Source of the DNA: Bacillus cytotoxicus
Lineage (GTDB): Bacteria > Bacillota > Bacilli > Bacillales > Bacillaceae_G
DNA: 64,000 nt
Direction: 5' to 3'
Assembly (NCBI RefSeq): GCF_023715645.1
Contig: NZ_JAMBOP010000020.1
Coordinates: 1 to 64,000, forward strand
Within the stretch, counting starts at the first letter, position 1, and each line of letters starts with the position of its first letter. The notes beneath the pieces were generated by a model. The model was given only the letters and a program-made list of their open reading frames with translations, was not told the origin of the DNA and made no database searches. Positions 44,360 through 52,891 of the stretch are shown here, one piece after another. Made by a program: the position numbers and the translations under genes.

Positions 44360-44391
44360 GAAAAAGCCCCTTATTATATGAGGCTTTTTCT
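44360..44391 (-). terminator. Terminator after the DegV gene
   Basis: AGAAAAAGCC and GGCTTTTTCT form the outer stem of a hairpin a few nt past the DegV stop codon, with T-runs on both strands. Confidence 0.82.
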
Positions 44392-44393
44392 GT

Positions 44394-45251
44394 TTATACT
44401 TCATTTAAGAAAAAAACAGCTAATGTTCCTGGACCAGCGTGTGCTCCAATAGCTGCACCAATTGAATTTACTACAAATACCTTGCAGCCAAATTTTTCGG
44501 TAATCATTTCAATTAACATGTTTACACTTTCTAAATCATCGCCGTGTGAAATTCCAATTGTTTGATTTTCAAGACCTTTCCCTCTTGCTTCCATAATATC
44601 TATAATCCGTTGAAAGACTTTTTTCCGGCCACGTATTTTTTCAAGCGGAATAAGTTTACCCTCTTCCACATTTAAAATTGGCTTTATATTTAATAAACCA
44701 CCGATAAACCCTGCTACTTTACTTAATCGTCCACCACGAACTAAATATTGTAAATCAGCCACTGTAAATATGTGTTCCATATGGCTCGTTATGAATGCAA
44801 TACGGTTTAAAATCTCCTCTTTTGTCGCCCCGCCTTGTGCCATTTTGGCAGCTTCTATTACGACTAATCCTAGGCCAGTTGATATACATTTTGTATCAAT
44901 AATTTCTAAAGAAAAATTAGGGTATGTTTCTTTTACTTCCTCTTTTACAAGAATAGAGGATTGATATGTGCCAGAGAGCTCAGAAGAAAAAGCTAAATAA
45001 ATGCAGGAAATATCTTGTTTTGCGTATGTAGTAAATAATTCTTGGATTTTTTCTAAAGAAGGTAATGATGTTTTATATACTTTTCCGTCTCTCATATTTC
45101 GAAGTAAGTCAATAGGATCTAGTGTTATTCCATCAAAAAACTCATTTTCTTGTTCATCATATACACGAAGAGGAATAACCTCTATATCATAAGTATTGAG
45201 TAGTTCATGCGGTAAATCCACCGCACTATCTGTAATAATTTTTATTGTCAT
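44394..45251 (-). CDS. DegV-family fatty-acid-binding protein
   Basis: 285 residues. DegV (FakB-type) proteins bind one fatty acid for phosphorylation by the kinase FakA before it enters phospholipid synthesis. Motifs: KIITDSAVDLPHELL at the start, TSLPSLEKIQELF, AFSSELSGTYQSS (substrate-binding), and DLQYLVRGGRLSK with the Arg/Gly loop. Length and motifs are typical. Whether it binds saturated or unsaturated acids cannot be told. Single gene; the region upstream contains repeat copy F. Confidence 0.92.
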   Translation of the reverse strand: MTIKIITDSAVDLPHELLNTYDIEVIPLRVYDEQENEFFDGITLDPIDLLRNMRDGKVYKTSLPSLEKIQELFTTYAKQDISCIYLAFSSELSGTYQSSILVKEEVKETYPNFSLEIIDTKCISTGLGLVVIEAAKMAQGGATKEEILNRIAFITSHMEHIFTVADLQYLVRGGRLSKVAGFIGGLLNIKPILNVEEGKLIPLEKIRGRKKVFQRIIDIMEARGKGLENQTIGISHGDDLESVNMLIEMITEKFGCKVFVVNSIGAAIGAHAGPGTLAVFFLNEV

Positions 45252-45637
45252 TGTTCGTTAAACCTCAATTCTTTTATAAATAAACATTCCAATTCATCTC
45301 TTTAAATTATATATCCAATACAAAGATTAAGAAAGTAAAAAATTTACATAAAACCTCATTTTTTAGGGAAAAACAAGAGCATCTCCGCGCATAGTAACGA
45401 GCATGTTGTATTCTACATAGCAACAATCTATGTGTTAAAAAATCAATTTGTATTTATATATATTCGTACAAAGAAGCAACAATGACTTTTTTCTCAAGCA
45501 TAGCTAAAAGATTGATAAAAACTTGTAAAATTATATTACTTTTTTCATTTATAGTGATGTTACTGTTTTATGTTTTTCATAAAAACCGTTATAATAATAT
45601 ATAACCTCTTAGATTAAGAAATAAAGGAGAATAGAAT
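45252..45637. other. Gene-free stretch holding repeat copy F
   Basis: About 385 nt between divergent genes. It contains repeat copy F (45349-45462) and, near 45590, a TATAAT that may be the -10 of the downstream small gene, with a poor -35. No further gene is seen. Confidence 0.5.
45349..45462 (-). repeat. Interspersed repeat copy F (internally deleted)
   Basis: Minus-orientation copy that keeps both family ends (AAAACCTCATTTTTTAGG and ATCAATTTGTATTTATAT) and the ATGTTGTATTCTACATAGC block. About 50-60 nt of the middle, including the GGCAGAAAAAGGCCCTGACC part, are missing. Confidence 0.75.
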
Positions 45638-45958
45638 ATGGCTAAAATTAAAGTATACCAACCGCAAGAAGAACATGTAGATGCAGTAAAAAAAATGATA
45701 GATGTTGAGGAATTAAATCCATCAGCTACTGATTTACAAAATTTATATGCATGTGTATTAGAAACTGAAGATATGTCTTTACCTGAATCCTACATTGAAG
45801 AAGATATATTAATCGACTCTGTTGAAGGAATGGTAAATGCTTCAGCAAATAAAGTGAAAAATTTAGGAACATATGATGTAATTGAAGTACATAATAAAGG
45901 TCAGAAATTACAAATTTTATTATTAGCAGATGAAGAATACGAAATTATTGAAGAATAA
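45638..45958 (+). CDS. Hypothetical acidic protein, 106 residues
   Basis: Soluble and strongly acidic, without signal peptide or transmembrane helix. AAAGGAG precedes the ATG at 7-8 nt. I do not recognise the family or a motif. It stands alone with a strong terminator (45989-46024). Confidence 0.62.
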   Translation: MAKIKVYQPQEEHVDAVKKMIDVEELNPSATDLQNLYACVLETEDMSLPESYIEEDILIDSVEGMVNASANKVKNLGTYDVIEVHNKGQKLQILLLADEEYEIIEE

Positions 45959-45988
45959 TTTCAGTATATGTTTCTAAATCGTTAAAAT

Positions 45989-46024
45989 AAAAGATACGCT
46001 CTTCATATGAAGAGCATATCTTTT
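45989..46024. terminator. Bidirectional terminator
   Basis: AAAAGATA-GCTCTTCAT and ATGAAGAGC-TATCTTTT form a near-perfect stem with almost no loop, 30 nt past the acidic protein gene. Confidence 0.82.
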
Positions 46025-46108
46025 ATCAATTGCGCTTTAAACTCTTATTTATATTTCAAGGTAAAGTACCAGTTAAAAAGTTTTTAATTCATGTTTTCCG
46101 TACTTTTC

Positions 46109-46816
46109 CTATATTTGTTTATATTCTTTTACAAGGGATTGATCTGCATTTTTATAAGTTTCGTGATATTCTACCGCACCGATTTCACACTCTGGACCAA
46201 TCGTAACATTGTTACCTCGAACAATATCAGCTTTTGTATATTCAAGATAAATCTCATCGCCTTCAATTATATTAGCATGAAGATAACCACTATGTTTCAA
46301 GAAAGGAAAAAACGATGATTTTTTTCGAACTGTAATTTTCCCGCCTCCTATTTCTTTTACAGTGCCGTGCTCATACCTTAGAATGATATTAATATTCCCA
46401 GCATTCAGCATACCTGAAATTGCAAAACCTCCATTTAATGTAAAACTCTCTGCCTCTAAGTTGCCTTTCACATTTATTCCACCTGTTACATCAACCTCTT
46501 CACCAGTAAAACTTTCACCAATGTCAAACATCCCTCGAACTTTCGTACGTTTCACCCTTGCATGACCACCAACTTCAAGATTACCGTTAACTTTTACATT
46601 TTCTGAATACAAATCACCACAAATTTTTGTTTCGCCAAACACAGTTATCATTTGTGCGTTTATCTTCCCCTGTACTTCACTCGCTCCATACGTCTTAAAC
46701 AAATCACAATCAATGTCATCCGAAATGGTTCCTTCTCCACGAATTTTGACATTATTGTAGCTACCGCCTGATGAATTACCAGCACCGTTTAAGCTAAGAT
46801 TATTTAGTCCTTTCAT
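46109..46816 (-). CDS. yhbF: Bactofilin-like polymer-forming protein (YhbF-like)
   Basis: 235 residues with repeated beta-strand units of about 12-18 residues (VKIRGEGTISDDI, VKVNGNLEVGGHA, EVDVTGGINVKGNL), the right-handed beta-helix pattern of bactofilins. These form cytoplasmic filaments; in B. subtilis YhbE/YhbF (BacE/BacF) affect flagellar assembly and motility. AAGGAGA precedes the ATG. It is 26 nt after yhbE. Confidence 0.87.
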   Translation of the reverse strand: MKGLNNLSLNGAGNSSGGSYNNVKIRGEGTISDDIDCDLFKTYGASEVQGKINAQMITVFGETKICGDLYSENVKVNGNLEVGGHARVKRTKVRGMFDIGESFTGEEVDVTGGINVKGNLEAESFTLNGGFAISGMLNAGNINIILRYEHGTVKEIGGGKITVRKKSSFFPFLKHSGYLHANIIEGDEIYLEYTKADIVRGNNVTIGPECEIGAVEYHETYKNADQSLVKEYKQI

Positions 46817-46842
46817 GCTATCTTCTCCTTTCTATGAAAAAT

Positions 46843-47553
46843 TTAAATTTTTCGGCTTTCTTTTACGTTAGCGTTTTTATCAATTTCACAAACTCCAGTA
46901 TATTCAACAAGATTAATTTCACAATTTGGTCCAATCGCAACATTGTTACCTCGAATTGTGTTCGCGTTTGTATACTCAACATTAATATTGTCACCTTCTA
47001 ATAACTCTGTTTCCAAACGAGGATTAAACATTGTTTTGATGAGCCAACTTAAAGGGGATTTTCTATATTTTATGTTAATCGTTTGCCCACCTATTTCTTT
47101 CGCTTTACATTCTCCGTGCATATCAATGAAAATATCATCTGCACTCAATAAGCCGCCTACGGTAAATTGTCCTTCTGCTTTGAATGAATCTACTTCACAG
47201 TTCCCATCAATGATTGCTTTACCACAAATCTTCATTTCCTCACCAGATACATTTCCTCCGATTGTTCCTTTACCTGAAATTTTTATTTTCTTTAAAACCG
47301 CATCTTGCTGTATACTGCCACTGCCGTCAATACTCATTTGTAAAGCATCAATTTTTCCATCTATCTTTCCGGAGCCACTTATCTTTACTTTCTCAGCTTT
47401 TATATCCCCGTTTACACGACCAGAGCCGTTACATTCGAAAGCAACACATTCTACATCCCCATTTACAGTCCCACTTCCATTCAATTGTACATTGCGAAAC
47501 TGTCCTCCGTTCGATTTCCCATATCCATTAATTATTAAATCATCCGTTTTCAC
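46843..47553 (-). CDS. yhbE: Bactofilin-like polymer-forming protein (YhbE-like)
   Basis: 236 residues, start GTG with GGAGGGG 5 nt upstream. The same repeating beta-helix as the next gene, with very regular units (VQLNGSGTVNGDV, VKISGSGKIDGKI, IKISGKGTIGGNV). The first half is clearer than in yhbF. It probably co-assembles with YhbF. It lies 13 nt after yhbD. Confidence 0.88.
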   Translation of the reverse strand: MKTDDLIINGYGKSNGGQFRNVQLNGSGTVNGDVECVAFECNGSGRVNGDIKAEKVKISGSGKIDGKIDALQMSIDGSGSIQQDAVLKKIKISGKGTIGGNVSGEEMKICGKAIIDGNCEVDSFKAEGQFTVGGLLSADDIFIDMHGECKAKEIGGQTINIKYRKSPLSWLIKTMFNPRLETELLEGDNINVEYTNANTIRGNNVAIGPNCEINLVEYTGVCEIDKNANVKESRKI

Positions 47554-47566
47554 TACTACCCCTCCA

Positions 47567-48190
47567 TCATAACAACTTTGTTTTTAATTCTTCTATACAG
47601 ATCATTATAGGTAAACGTAAAACAATTTTAGTGCCTTGATCAAAATATAAATCCTCTACACCTGAAAGTAAGAAACATGTTGAAACACCTAACTTTCGAA
47701 TAAAAATCAGCTCACAATGTTTATTCTTCATTGTTTCATAGTGCTCATTTAAAACTTGTAATACCATTTTTCCTTCTTCAAGGCTTATATCCCCGGACTG
47801 AAGTGCCTTTTCCAAAATATAAATAAACAAGATTTTGGAAAAACGAAATTCAGTCATTTCTTGATTTTGCTCTATAAAAAAATTCATCACTGTCTCTGTA
47901 GCAATTCCGCGTTGGATCATTCCTTCTTTTGATAAACTAATTTCATTCACATTTGGTGAGAACATATCTGCCAAATCATCAAGAGATAAATTTTCCTTCA
48001 TCGTCTGAATTTTTTCGATTCTATCTAACATCTTTTCTTTAGGAAAAAACGTCTCCTGTCCAGTAAACGTTGATTTTCGCACAAACCAATCTTCTGGTAT
48101 TAAATTTTTTCTTTTCCATCTATATAACTGACCATAGGAGATCCCAGTAAGATCTAACAATTCTTTTTTCGAAATTAAGTCCTGGCTCAA
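47567..48190 (-). CDS. yhbD: YhbD-like DNA-binding protein (DUF4004)
   Basis: 207 residues from a TTG with GGGAG 9 nt upstream; the longer in-frame start lacks a site. The N-terminus (LISKKELLDLTGISYGQLYRWKRKNLIPEDW) is a MerR-like helix-turn-helix, and the remainder matches DUF4004. First gene of yhbD-yhbE-yhbF, and probably the regulator of the operon, since a palindrome lies within its promoter (48217-48245). Confidence 0.85.
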   Translation of the reverse strand: MSQDLISKKELLDLTGISYGQLYRWKRKNLIPEDWFVRKSTFTGQETFFPKEKMLDRIEKIQTMKENLSLDDLADMFSPNVNEISLSKEGMIQRGIATETVMNFFIEQNQEMTEFRFSKILFIYILEKALQSGDISLEEGKMVLQVLNEHYETMKNKHCELIFIRKLGVSTCFLLSGVEDLYFDQGTKIVLRLPIMICIEELKTKLL

Positions 48191-48216
48191 AATTTTGCTC
48201 TCCCTTCTTTTTATCC

Positions 48217-48245
48217 AATGTAACATAACATTGTTATGTTGTAAA
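48217..48245 (-). promoter_or_regulatory. yhbD promoter with internal palindrome
   Basis: On the minus strand -35 TTTACA (48240-48245), 17-nt spacer, -10 TACATT (48217-48222). The spacer is filled by the palindrome AACATAACA-T-TGTTATGTT (arms 9 bp). MerR-type regulators bind such sites between the -35 and -10, so self-control by YhbD is plausible. Confidence 0.65.
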
Positions 48246-48323
48246 GGGTCATCTTTCCATTTTTATGAAAAATAGACTGCAATCATTGCTATGCTCATGT
48301 TTTCTTTCTTCTATATAAAAAAA

Positions 48324-48370
48324 TAACCCCTCATTTCATCATAATTCACTTGATGAAATGAGGGGGTTAC
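48324..48370 (-). terminator. Terminator after the SgrR-like gene
   Basis: AACCCCTCATTTCATC and GATGAAATGAGGGGGTT form a stem of about 15 bp, 16 nt past the stop codon; the minus strand continues with TATTTTTTTATA. Confidence 0.87.
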
Positions 48371-48385
48371 GAACACATTGTTTTA

Positions 48386-50161
48386 CTACTTTGTTACGTT
48401 ATATGTATGCTTAAACCATATATGATAAAAATCAATCCAGCCTTGGGAGTTAATCGCTACATTTTGTATTGTTTCATGCGTATGTATCGTCATGTAATTT
48501 CGATACAAAGGAATGATATGAATATTCTCTAATAGCCCCTGTTCTATTTCTCCTAATAATTGTATACGTATACTCCGGTTTTGTTCCTTAAATACTCGTT
48601 TTAATTTCTCATTTAGATTAAAAGAACTATGCTGATGAAGAAAACTATTTGTCGTTAGTAATAAATATAGATAACTTAATTCGACATTCTCGCTTATTGT
48701 CGCACTATCATGAATCAAATCAGCTTCTTGTATTATCCAAGGTGCAAGAAGTTCATGCGCATCTAAAAAAGAAAGTTCTATCTTAATTCCATACTTGGCA
48801 CATGCTCTTTGAATCCAATGTGAATCTTCAACATGATCGTCCTCTTGGAAGGTATATAAATATAATGTTTCTCCTCTATACCCGCTAATTTTTACTAACT
48901 CTTTAATTGAACTTTCTTCACTTATTTCACTGTTTTTTCCTAATAACAGATTCGTTGCTATTTCTCCTCGTTCACCTTTTAAATCATTTAACATTTTCGT
49001 GCCATTAATAATTAGTTTGATAGCTTTCCGAAAGGCCATATGTTGCATTGGACCTTGCTTTTTTGTATTTAGTGTAATGTATGTTACGTTCGCCTCTAAT
49101 TTAGACGTTTCATTTTGAATACTCTGTCTATCATGTTGTAAAGAAGCTAATAACAATTCATAACCGCTATGATTTTTTATAAATTGAGAATACCAAAGCT
49201 CAATACGATCAAGAAATGGGCGCTCACGATAATATAAAGAATTAACTTCTAATATAAGAAGTGTATCGTCATTTTTAACAAGCTTAAATGGACCTGTGCC
49301 ATTTAATAAGTACTGATTAGCCTCTATTACAGGTGATTCAGAAATAATAGAACAATGTTCCTCTCCTAATATGTGTAAAAATAATTCATTTTCACTTTGT
49401 AAGTGAATTTCAATTGTATATTCATCTACAATATGTATTCTTTCAATATCTTGTAACATCCAGCGATAAGGATTGTCTTTCGTACTTAAAAAACGATTGA
49501 AAGTATACTTGACATCGTTGGCCGTAAACGGCTTTTGATTATGAAAATGAACACCTTTCCGGAGATAAAATGTCCAAATTTTATAGGTATGATCATATTC
49601 CCAATAAAAAGCGAGGCGCGGTTCGATTTCATTCGTCATTTCATTATAATGAACGAGCGTATCACAAACGTGCTTAACAATGTGACACTCAGAACGAAGT
49701 GTTACATACATAGGATCTAGACATGTAATTGGCCGTATGCGCATGTTTAAACGTAAAACATCGATTCTTCCTTGAGGTGAATGTTCAATGTGGTATCCAA
49801 AAAGTGTATCAATCCATATTTGGAATTGTTCTATTATGTAGGGAAAATGCTCTGCATATGTTTGAATAAAAACTTTTCCACTTTTAATTTCGCCTTGCTT
49901 TACAAGTTCTTTTCCTTTTTCATAAATAAGCGTTGCTGGGTCTTGTAAAAAAGCGATTTTCGAGCGATTTCCTCTCCCCCGTCCTGGGAACCAACTAATC
50001 CATTGCATTTCTTCTAGTTTTTTTATTGTAAATTTACTATTTCGATCTGTACAATATAATACTTTCGAAATGTCTTGCAATGATATTTCTATGTTTTCAC
50101 TAAGCTCTTTCCCCTTTGCATAATGCAGCCAAAGTTGTATGTAATGGTCCAAAATGATCAT
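48386..50161 (-). CDS. SgrR-family regulator fused to a solute-binding domain
   Basis: 591 residues from the ATG with GGGGG upstream; the longer start lacks a site. An N-terminal winged-helix domain (about 1-105: HYIQLWLHYAK, ISKVLYCTDRNSKFTIKKLEE) is joined to a family 5 extracellular solute-binding domain (about 130-580: YLRKGVHFHNQKPFTANDVKYTFNRFL). This is the SgrR architecture, a cytoplasmic regulator that senses a sugar phosphate or peptide-like ligand through the binding domain. No signal peptide is present. The divergent MFS gene is the likely target. Confidence 0.88.
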   Translation of the reverse strand: MIILDHYIQLWLHYAKGKELSENIEISLQDISKVLYCTDRNSKFTIKKLEEMQWISWFPGRGRGNRSKIAFLQDPATLIYEKGKELVKQGEIKSGKVFIQTYAEHFPYIIEQFQIWIDTLFGYHIEHSPQGRIDVLRLNMRIRPITCLDPMYVTLRSECHIVKHVCDTLVHYNEMTNEIEPRLAFYWEYDHTYKIWTFYLRKGVHFHNQKPFTANDVKYTFNRFLSTKDNPYRWMLQDIERIHIVDEYTIEIHLQSENELFLHILGEEHCSIISESPVIEANQYLLNGTGPFKLVKNDDTLLILEVNSLYYRERPFLDRIELWYSQFIKNHSGYELLLASLQHDRQSIQNETSKLEANVTYITLNTKKQGPMQHMAFRKAIKLIINGTKMLNDLKGERGEIATNLLLGKNSEISEESSIKELVKISGYRGETLYLYTFQEDDHVEDSHWIQRACAKYGIKIELSFLDAHELLAPWIIQEADLIHDSATISENVELSYLYLLLTTNSFLHQHSSFNLNEKLKRVFKEQNRSIRIQLLGEIEQGLLENIHIIPLYRNYMTIHTHETIQNVAINSQGWIDFYHIWFKHTYNVTK

Positions 50162-50261
50162 GCATATCCCCCTAAAAGATGAAAAATTTCTTTGCTTCAT
50201 TCTACTCTTTTTCCTCTTTCCTTTCCATCATAAAATTTTTATATAGAAAGGAGCGAATGAG

Positions 50262-51473
50262 ATGATGACATTTGCAAAACGTTACAGTAAACCTATTTGG
50301 ATCCGATTATTTGGAGAGTTATTAACAAGTATAACAGGAGCAATGCTCGCACTTATTTTTATCATTTATGTAAACAAAGCATTAAACGGAAACGCCTTGT
50401 TTACTATGTTGCTTTTTGGTCTGCAACCGCTTAGTGAAATTCTCTTTACACTTTTTGGCGGTAGTATTACAGATCGATATGGACGAAAAAAGATTATTCT
50501 AATTGGGCTATTATTACAAGCATGCGCTATGACTGGTTTTATTTTCGCCGAATCCGTTTTACTATTCGCACTCTTCTATATTATGAATGGTCTAGGGCGG
50601 TCTCTTTATATTCCGGCACAACGAGCACAAATTGCTGATGTAACAGAGAAAGAAAAGCAAGCCGAGGTATTTGCTCTTATTCAAACGGTTGGAGCAGTCG
50701 GGGCTATCGTTGGTCCGGCATTAGGATATTTATTCTACAATAATAATCCAATTATTCTTTTTATCTTAGAAGCTACTGCTTTATTTCTCTATTCTATTCT
50801 TGTGTGGGCACAGCTTCCAGAAACTGCTCCCCTATTACATCATGATGAACAAAACACTGCACCTATGAATTGGAGAAATTTTTTATCACAACATTATAGT
50901 GTGTTTGGACTTATGATCTTTATGTTGCCGATTAGTTTTTTCTACGCTCAAATAGAAACAAACTATCGGATATATGCCGAAAAAGAATTATTCACAGATT
51001 TTATGTTTGTTTTTACTTTCATGGCTACATGTAAAGGAATCATGGAGATTGTTTTGCAAGTAGGAGTCGTAAAATGGGCGGAGAAATTTTCTATGCAAAA
51101 AATTATTGTTATCTCTTATGTTTGTTATACAATTGCTGCGATTGGTTACGGCTATTCCAATACATTATGGTTCCTATTTTTCACAATACTTATTTTAACA
51201 ATTGGAGAAAGTATTGCTTTAAATCATCTGTTACGTTTCGTTTCTGAATTAGCACCGGAACATATGCGCGGGATATATTTCTCAATTTACGGTACGCACT
51301 GGGACATTTCGCGAATGCTTGGCCCTGCAGCTGGAGCGTTATTATTACAACATTTTAGCGGGGAATTCTTATTTAATATGTGCGCCGTTTTTCTTATAAT
51401 TGGCGGCATTTGCCAATATTTATTTATCATTTATATTCTTAAACAAGACAAAACAAAAAAGCTGTCCGCATAA
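50262..51473 (+). CDS. MFS transporter divergent from the SgrR-like gene
   Basis: 403 residues, 12 transmembrane segments. The loop motif GGSITDRYGRKK (about 67-78) and GRSLYIPAQRAQIADV (about 117-132) are typical of drug/sugar efflux MFS proteins. AAAGGAG precedes the tandem ATG. It shares a short promoter region with the SgrR-like gene; in enteric bacteria SgrR controls the sugar efflux pump SetA, so the pair looks like an analogue. Substrate unknown. The stop codon lies inside a terminator hairpin (51453-51487). Confidence 0.88.
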   Translation: MMTFAKRYSKPIWIRLFGELLTSITGAMLALIFIIYVNKALNGNALFTMLLFGLQPLSEILFTLFGGSITDRYGRKKIILIGLLLQACAMTGFIFAESVLLFALFYIMNGLGRSLYIPAQRAQIADVTEKEKQAEVFALIQTVGAVGAIVGPALGYLFYNNNPIILFILEATALFLYSILVWAQLPETAPLLHHDEQNTAPMNWRNFLSQHYSVFGLMIFMLPISFFYAQIETNYRIYAEKELFTDFMFVFTFMATCKGIMEIVLQVGVVKWAEKFSMQKIIVISYVCYTIAAIGYGYSNTLWFLFFTILILTIGESIALNHLLRFVSELAPEHMRGIYFSIYGTHWDISRMLGPAAGALLLQHFSGEFLFNMCAVFLIIGGICQYLFIIYILKQDKTKKLSA

Positions 51474-51487
51474 GTGGCAGCCTTTCT
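51453..51487 (+). terminator. Terminator overlapping the end of the MFS gene
   Basis: GCTG and CAGC stems with short inner pairing (51459-51479) followed by CTTTCTT. The MFS stop codon lies in the loop. Confidence 0.6.
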
Positions 51488-51494
51488 TATGTAA

Positions 51495-51890
51495 TTAAGC
51501 TTCAATCGCTTTACCGTCTTCTACGATATGATAAAGCAAATGTGCTAAATGATGAATTGGACCATATTCTTCCTCTTCTTCATCCGTTTCACCTTGGAAT
51601 TCAAGATCATTTAAATACAAGGCTACAAATTGATAAAATAGTTTTAAATCAAAACCGTAGCACGCACTTGGTTCTTCATGATCCCCTTCATATTGAAGCA
51701 TTAAATATTGCTCATTACCTTCAGTATCTTCTGCATCGAAGAACACAAAGAAACCTACGTTTGTATCTAAATCAAACAGATGACGAGTACCGCCTTCTGT
51801 CGCTTTATTAAAATCATCTTCATTTAATTTATAAACAGTCGTTGCTTTTGCATTATCTTCTTGATGGAAATTAACTGTAAATTCTTTCAT
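51495..51890 (-). CDS. Hypothetical acidic cytosolic protein, 131 residues
   Basis: No signal peptide or membrane segment. Aromatic- and acidic-rich (LDTNVGFFVFFDAEDTEGNEQY; a Glu run near 105-110). I do not recognise a named family. GGAGGTG lies about 10 nt before the ATG. It stands alone beside a small membrane stress gene. Confidence 0.65.
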   Translation of the reverse strand: MKEFTVNFHQEDNAKATTVYKLNEDDFNKATEGGTRHLFDLDTNVGFFVFFDAEDTEGNEQYLMLQYEGDHEEPSACYGFDLKLFYQFVALYLNDLEFQGETDEEEEEYGPIHHLAHLLYHIVEDGKAIEA

Positions 51891-51954
51891 GTTGACACCT
51901 CCAAATATTATGTTCTTAGCATAACAGATTTATAAATATAACACAAAACTAACG

Positions 51955-51985
51955 AAAAAGGACTGCTTACGCAAGTAAACAGTCC
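51955..51985 (-). terminator. Terminator after the YeaQ-type gene
   Basis: GGACTG-TTAC and GTAA-CAGTCC form a 10-bp stem just after the stop codon. The minus strand continues with CTTTTTCG. Confidence 0.82.
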
Positions 51986-51992
51986 ACCTATT

Positions 51993-52241
51993 TTACTTTT
52001 TCATCAACCGAAGTAAACAACTAACGATAAAAATAAGAATAATGGAACCAATTAAAGCTGGGACAATCGAAAAACCACCAATCACAGGACCGAAATTACC
52101 AAGAAGCGATGTACCAATCCAAGATCCAATAATCCCCGCAAGAATATTACCAATTACACCACCAGGAACATCTTTGCCAATAATTAAACTAGCAAACCAG
52201 CCTAAAATACCCCCAACAATTAATGACCATATAAATACCAT
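51993..52241 (-). CDS. GlsB/YeaQ/YmgE-family membrane protein
   Basis: 82 residues with three transmembrane segments (about 3-20, 28-48, 56-78), Gly-rich helices of the type GGILGWFASLIIG and GNILAGIIGSWIG. This small transglycosylase-associated family responds to envelope or acid stress in many bacteria; molecular function is unknown. GGGAGG precedes the ATG. Confidence 0.88.
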   Translation of the reverse strand: MVFIWSLIVGGILGWFASLIIGKDVPGGVIGNILAGIIGSWIGTSLLGNFGPVIGGFSIVPALIGSIILIFIVSCLLRLMKK

Positions 52242-52347
52242 GCGTTATTCCTCCCTAAAATTGTAAACATACCAAGTGTGAAATTATTTATCTTTAGTTA
52301 TGCTACATTTTTATGAAAAAATACGCTAAAATGTTCATAGAATATTG

Positions 52348-52665
52348 CTATTTCGTTAAATCAATGACAATATCTTCTAAAATAAAATTCCTTTCGCCAC
52401 CAGATTTTTCTGGCACTGAAATCTTCTTTTCTTTCCCACCTGTCATTTCTACTCCGCCGTGATTATTAGGAGTATGAATTCGCAAATTAATATGAGGGGA
52501 TATGATTAGTTTTGTTGCATTTTTATCAAGCTTTTGAAAAGTTTTACTCCAGCTAATATTATATGGATCTTTCCCTGTCCCTCCGTTTCCTTTTCCTGAA
52601 TATTGATTTCCTAAATCATCTTTAATTTCTAGCTGCCGAATAAAATTCGTATGATTAGACTTCAT
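52348..52665 (-). CDS. Orphan DUF5643-like domain protein
   Basis: 105 residues. The sequence (LEIKDDLGNQYSGKGNGG, then the C-terminal ERNFILEDIVIDLTK) resembles the C-terminal domain of membrane-bound DUF4179 anti-sigma-like proteins, without their membrane anchor or N-terminal part. AAGGAG lies 9 nt before the ATG, so it may be expressed. It could be a domain remnant or a small soluble partner. The family call is from memory of the pattern and is not secure. Confidence 0.5.
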   Translation of the reverse strand: MKSNHTNFIRQLEIKDDLGNQYSGKGNGGTGKDPYNISWSKTFQKLDKNATKLIISPHINLRIHTPNNHGGVEMTGGKEKKISVPEKSGGERNFILEDIVIDLTK

Positions 52666-52805
52666 TGGACAACTCTCCTTACGTTTTTGTAAAAGCTTTT
52701 ACACTCTATATAACGTGTGAAAAAAAGTTTTCTCTCACAATAACTGTAAATTTTTTTGTTACAAGTGTACGGTGTTTTAATATTATTCATTTACAAAATG
52801 CATAC

Positions 52806-52842
52806 TAAAAAGACCGCTTACAATTAACGGTAAGCGATCTCT
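52806..52842 (-). terminator. Terminator after the TrmB-family gene
   Basis: AGA-CGCTTAC and GTAAGCG-TCT form a stem about 50 nt past the TrmB-type stop codon. The minus strand continues with TTTTTAG. Confidence 0.75.
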
Positions 52843-52891
52843 GTGAACATTTCTATAAGATTTTTACATTTTATAAAGGCATATACGGAAA

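Noticed and set aside
46943-47572. 209-codon plus-strand open frame opposite yhbE
   Set aside because: It is the complement of a beta-helix repeat gene; it has no ribosome site and a low-complexity translation.
48255-48310. Possible ninth copy of the repeat family (TAGACTGC..GCTATGC words)
   Set aside because: Only a few short words agree and the diagnostic GGCAGAAAAAGG / CCCTGACCGCT blocks are absent.
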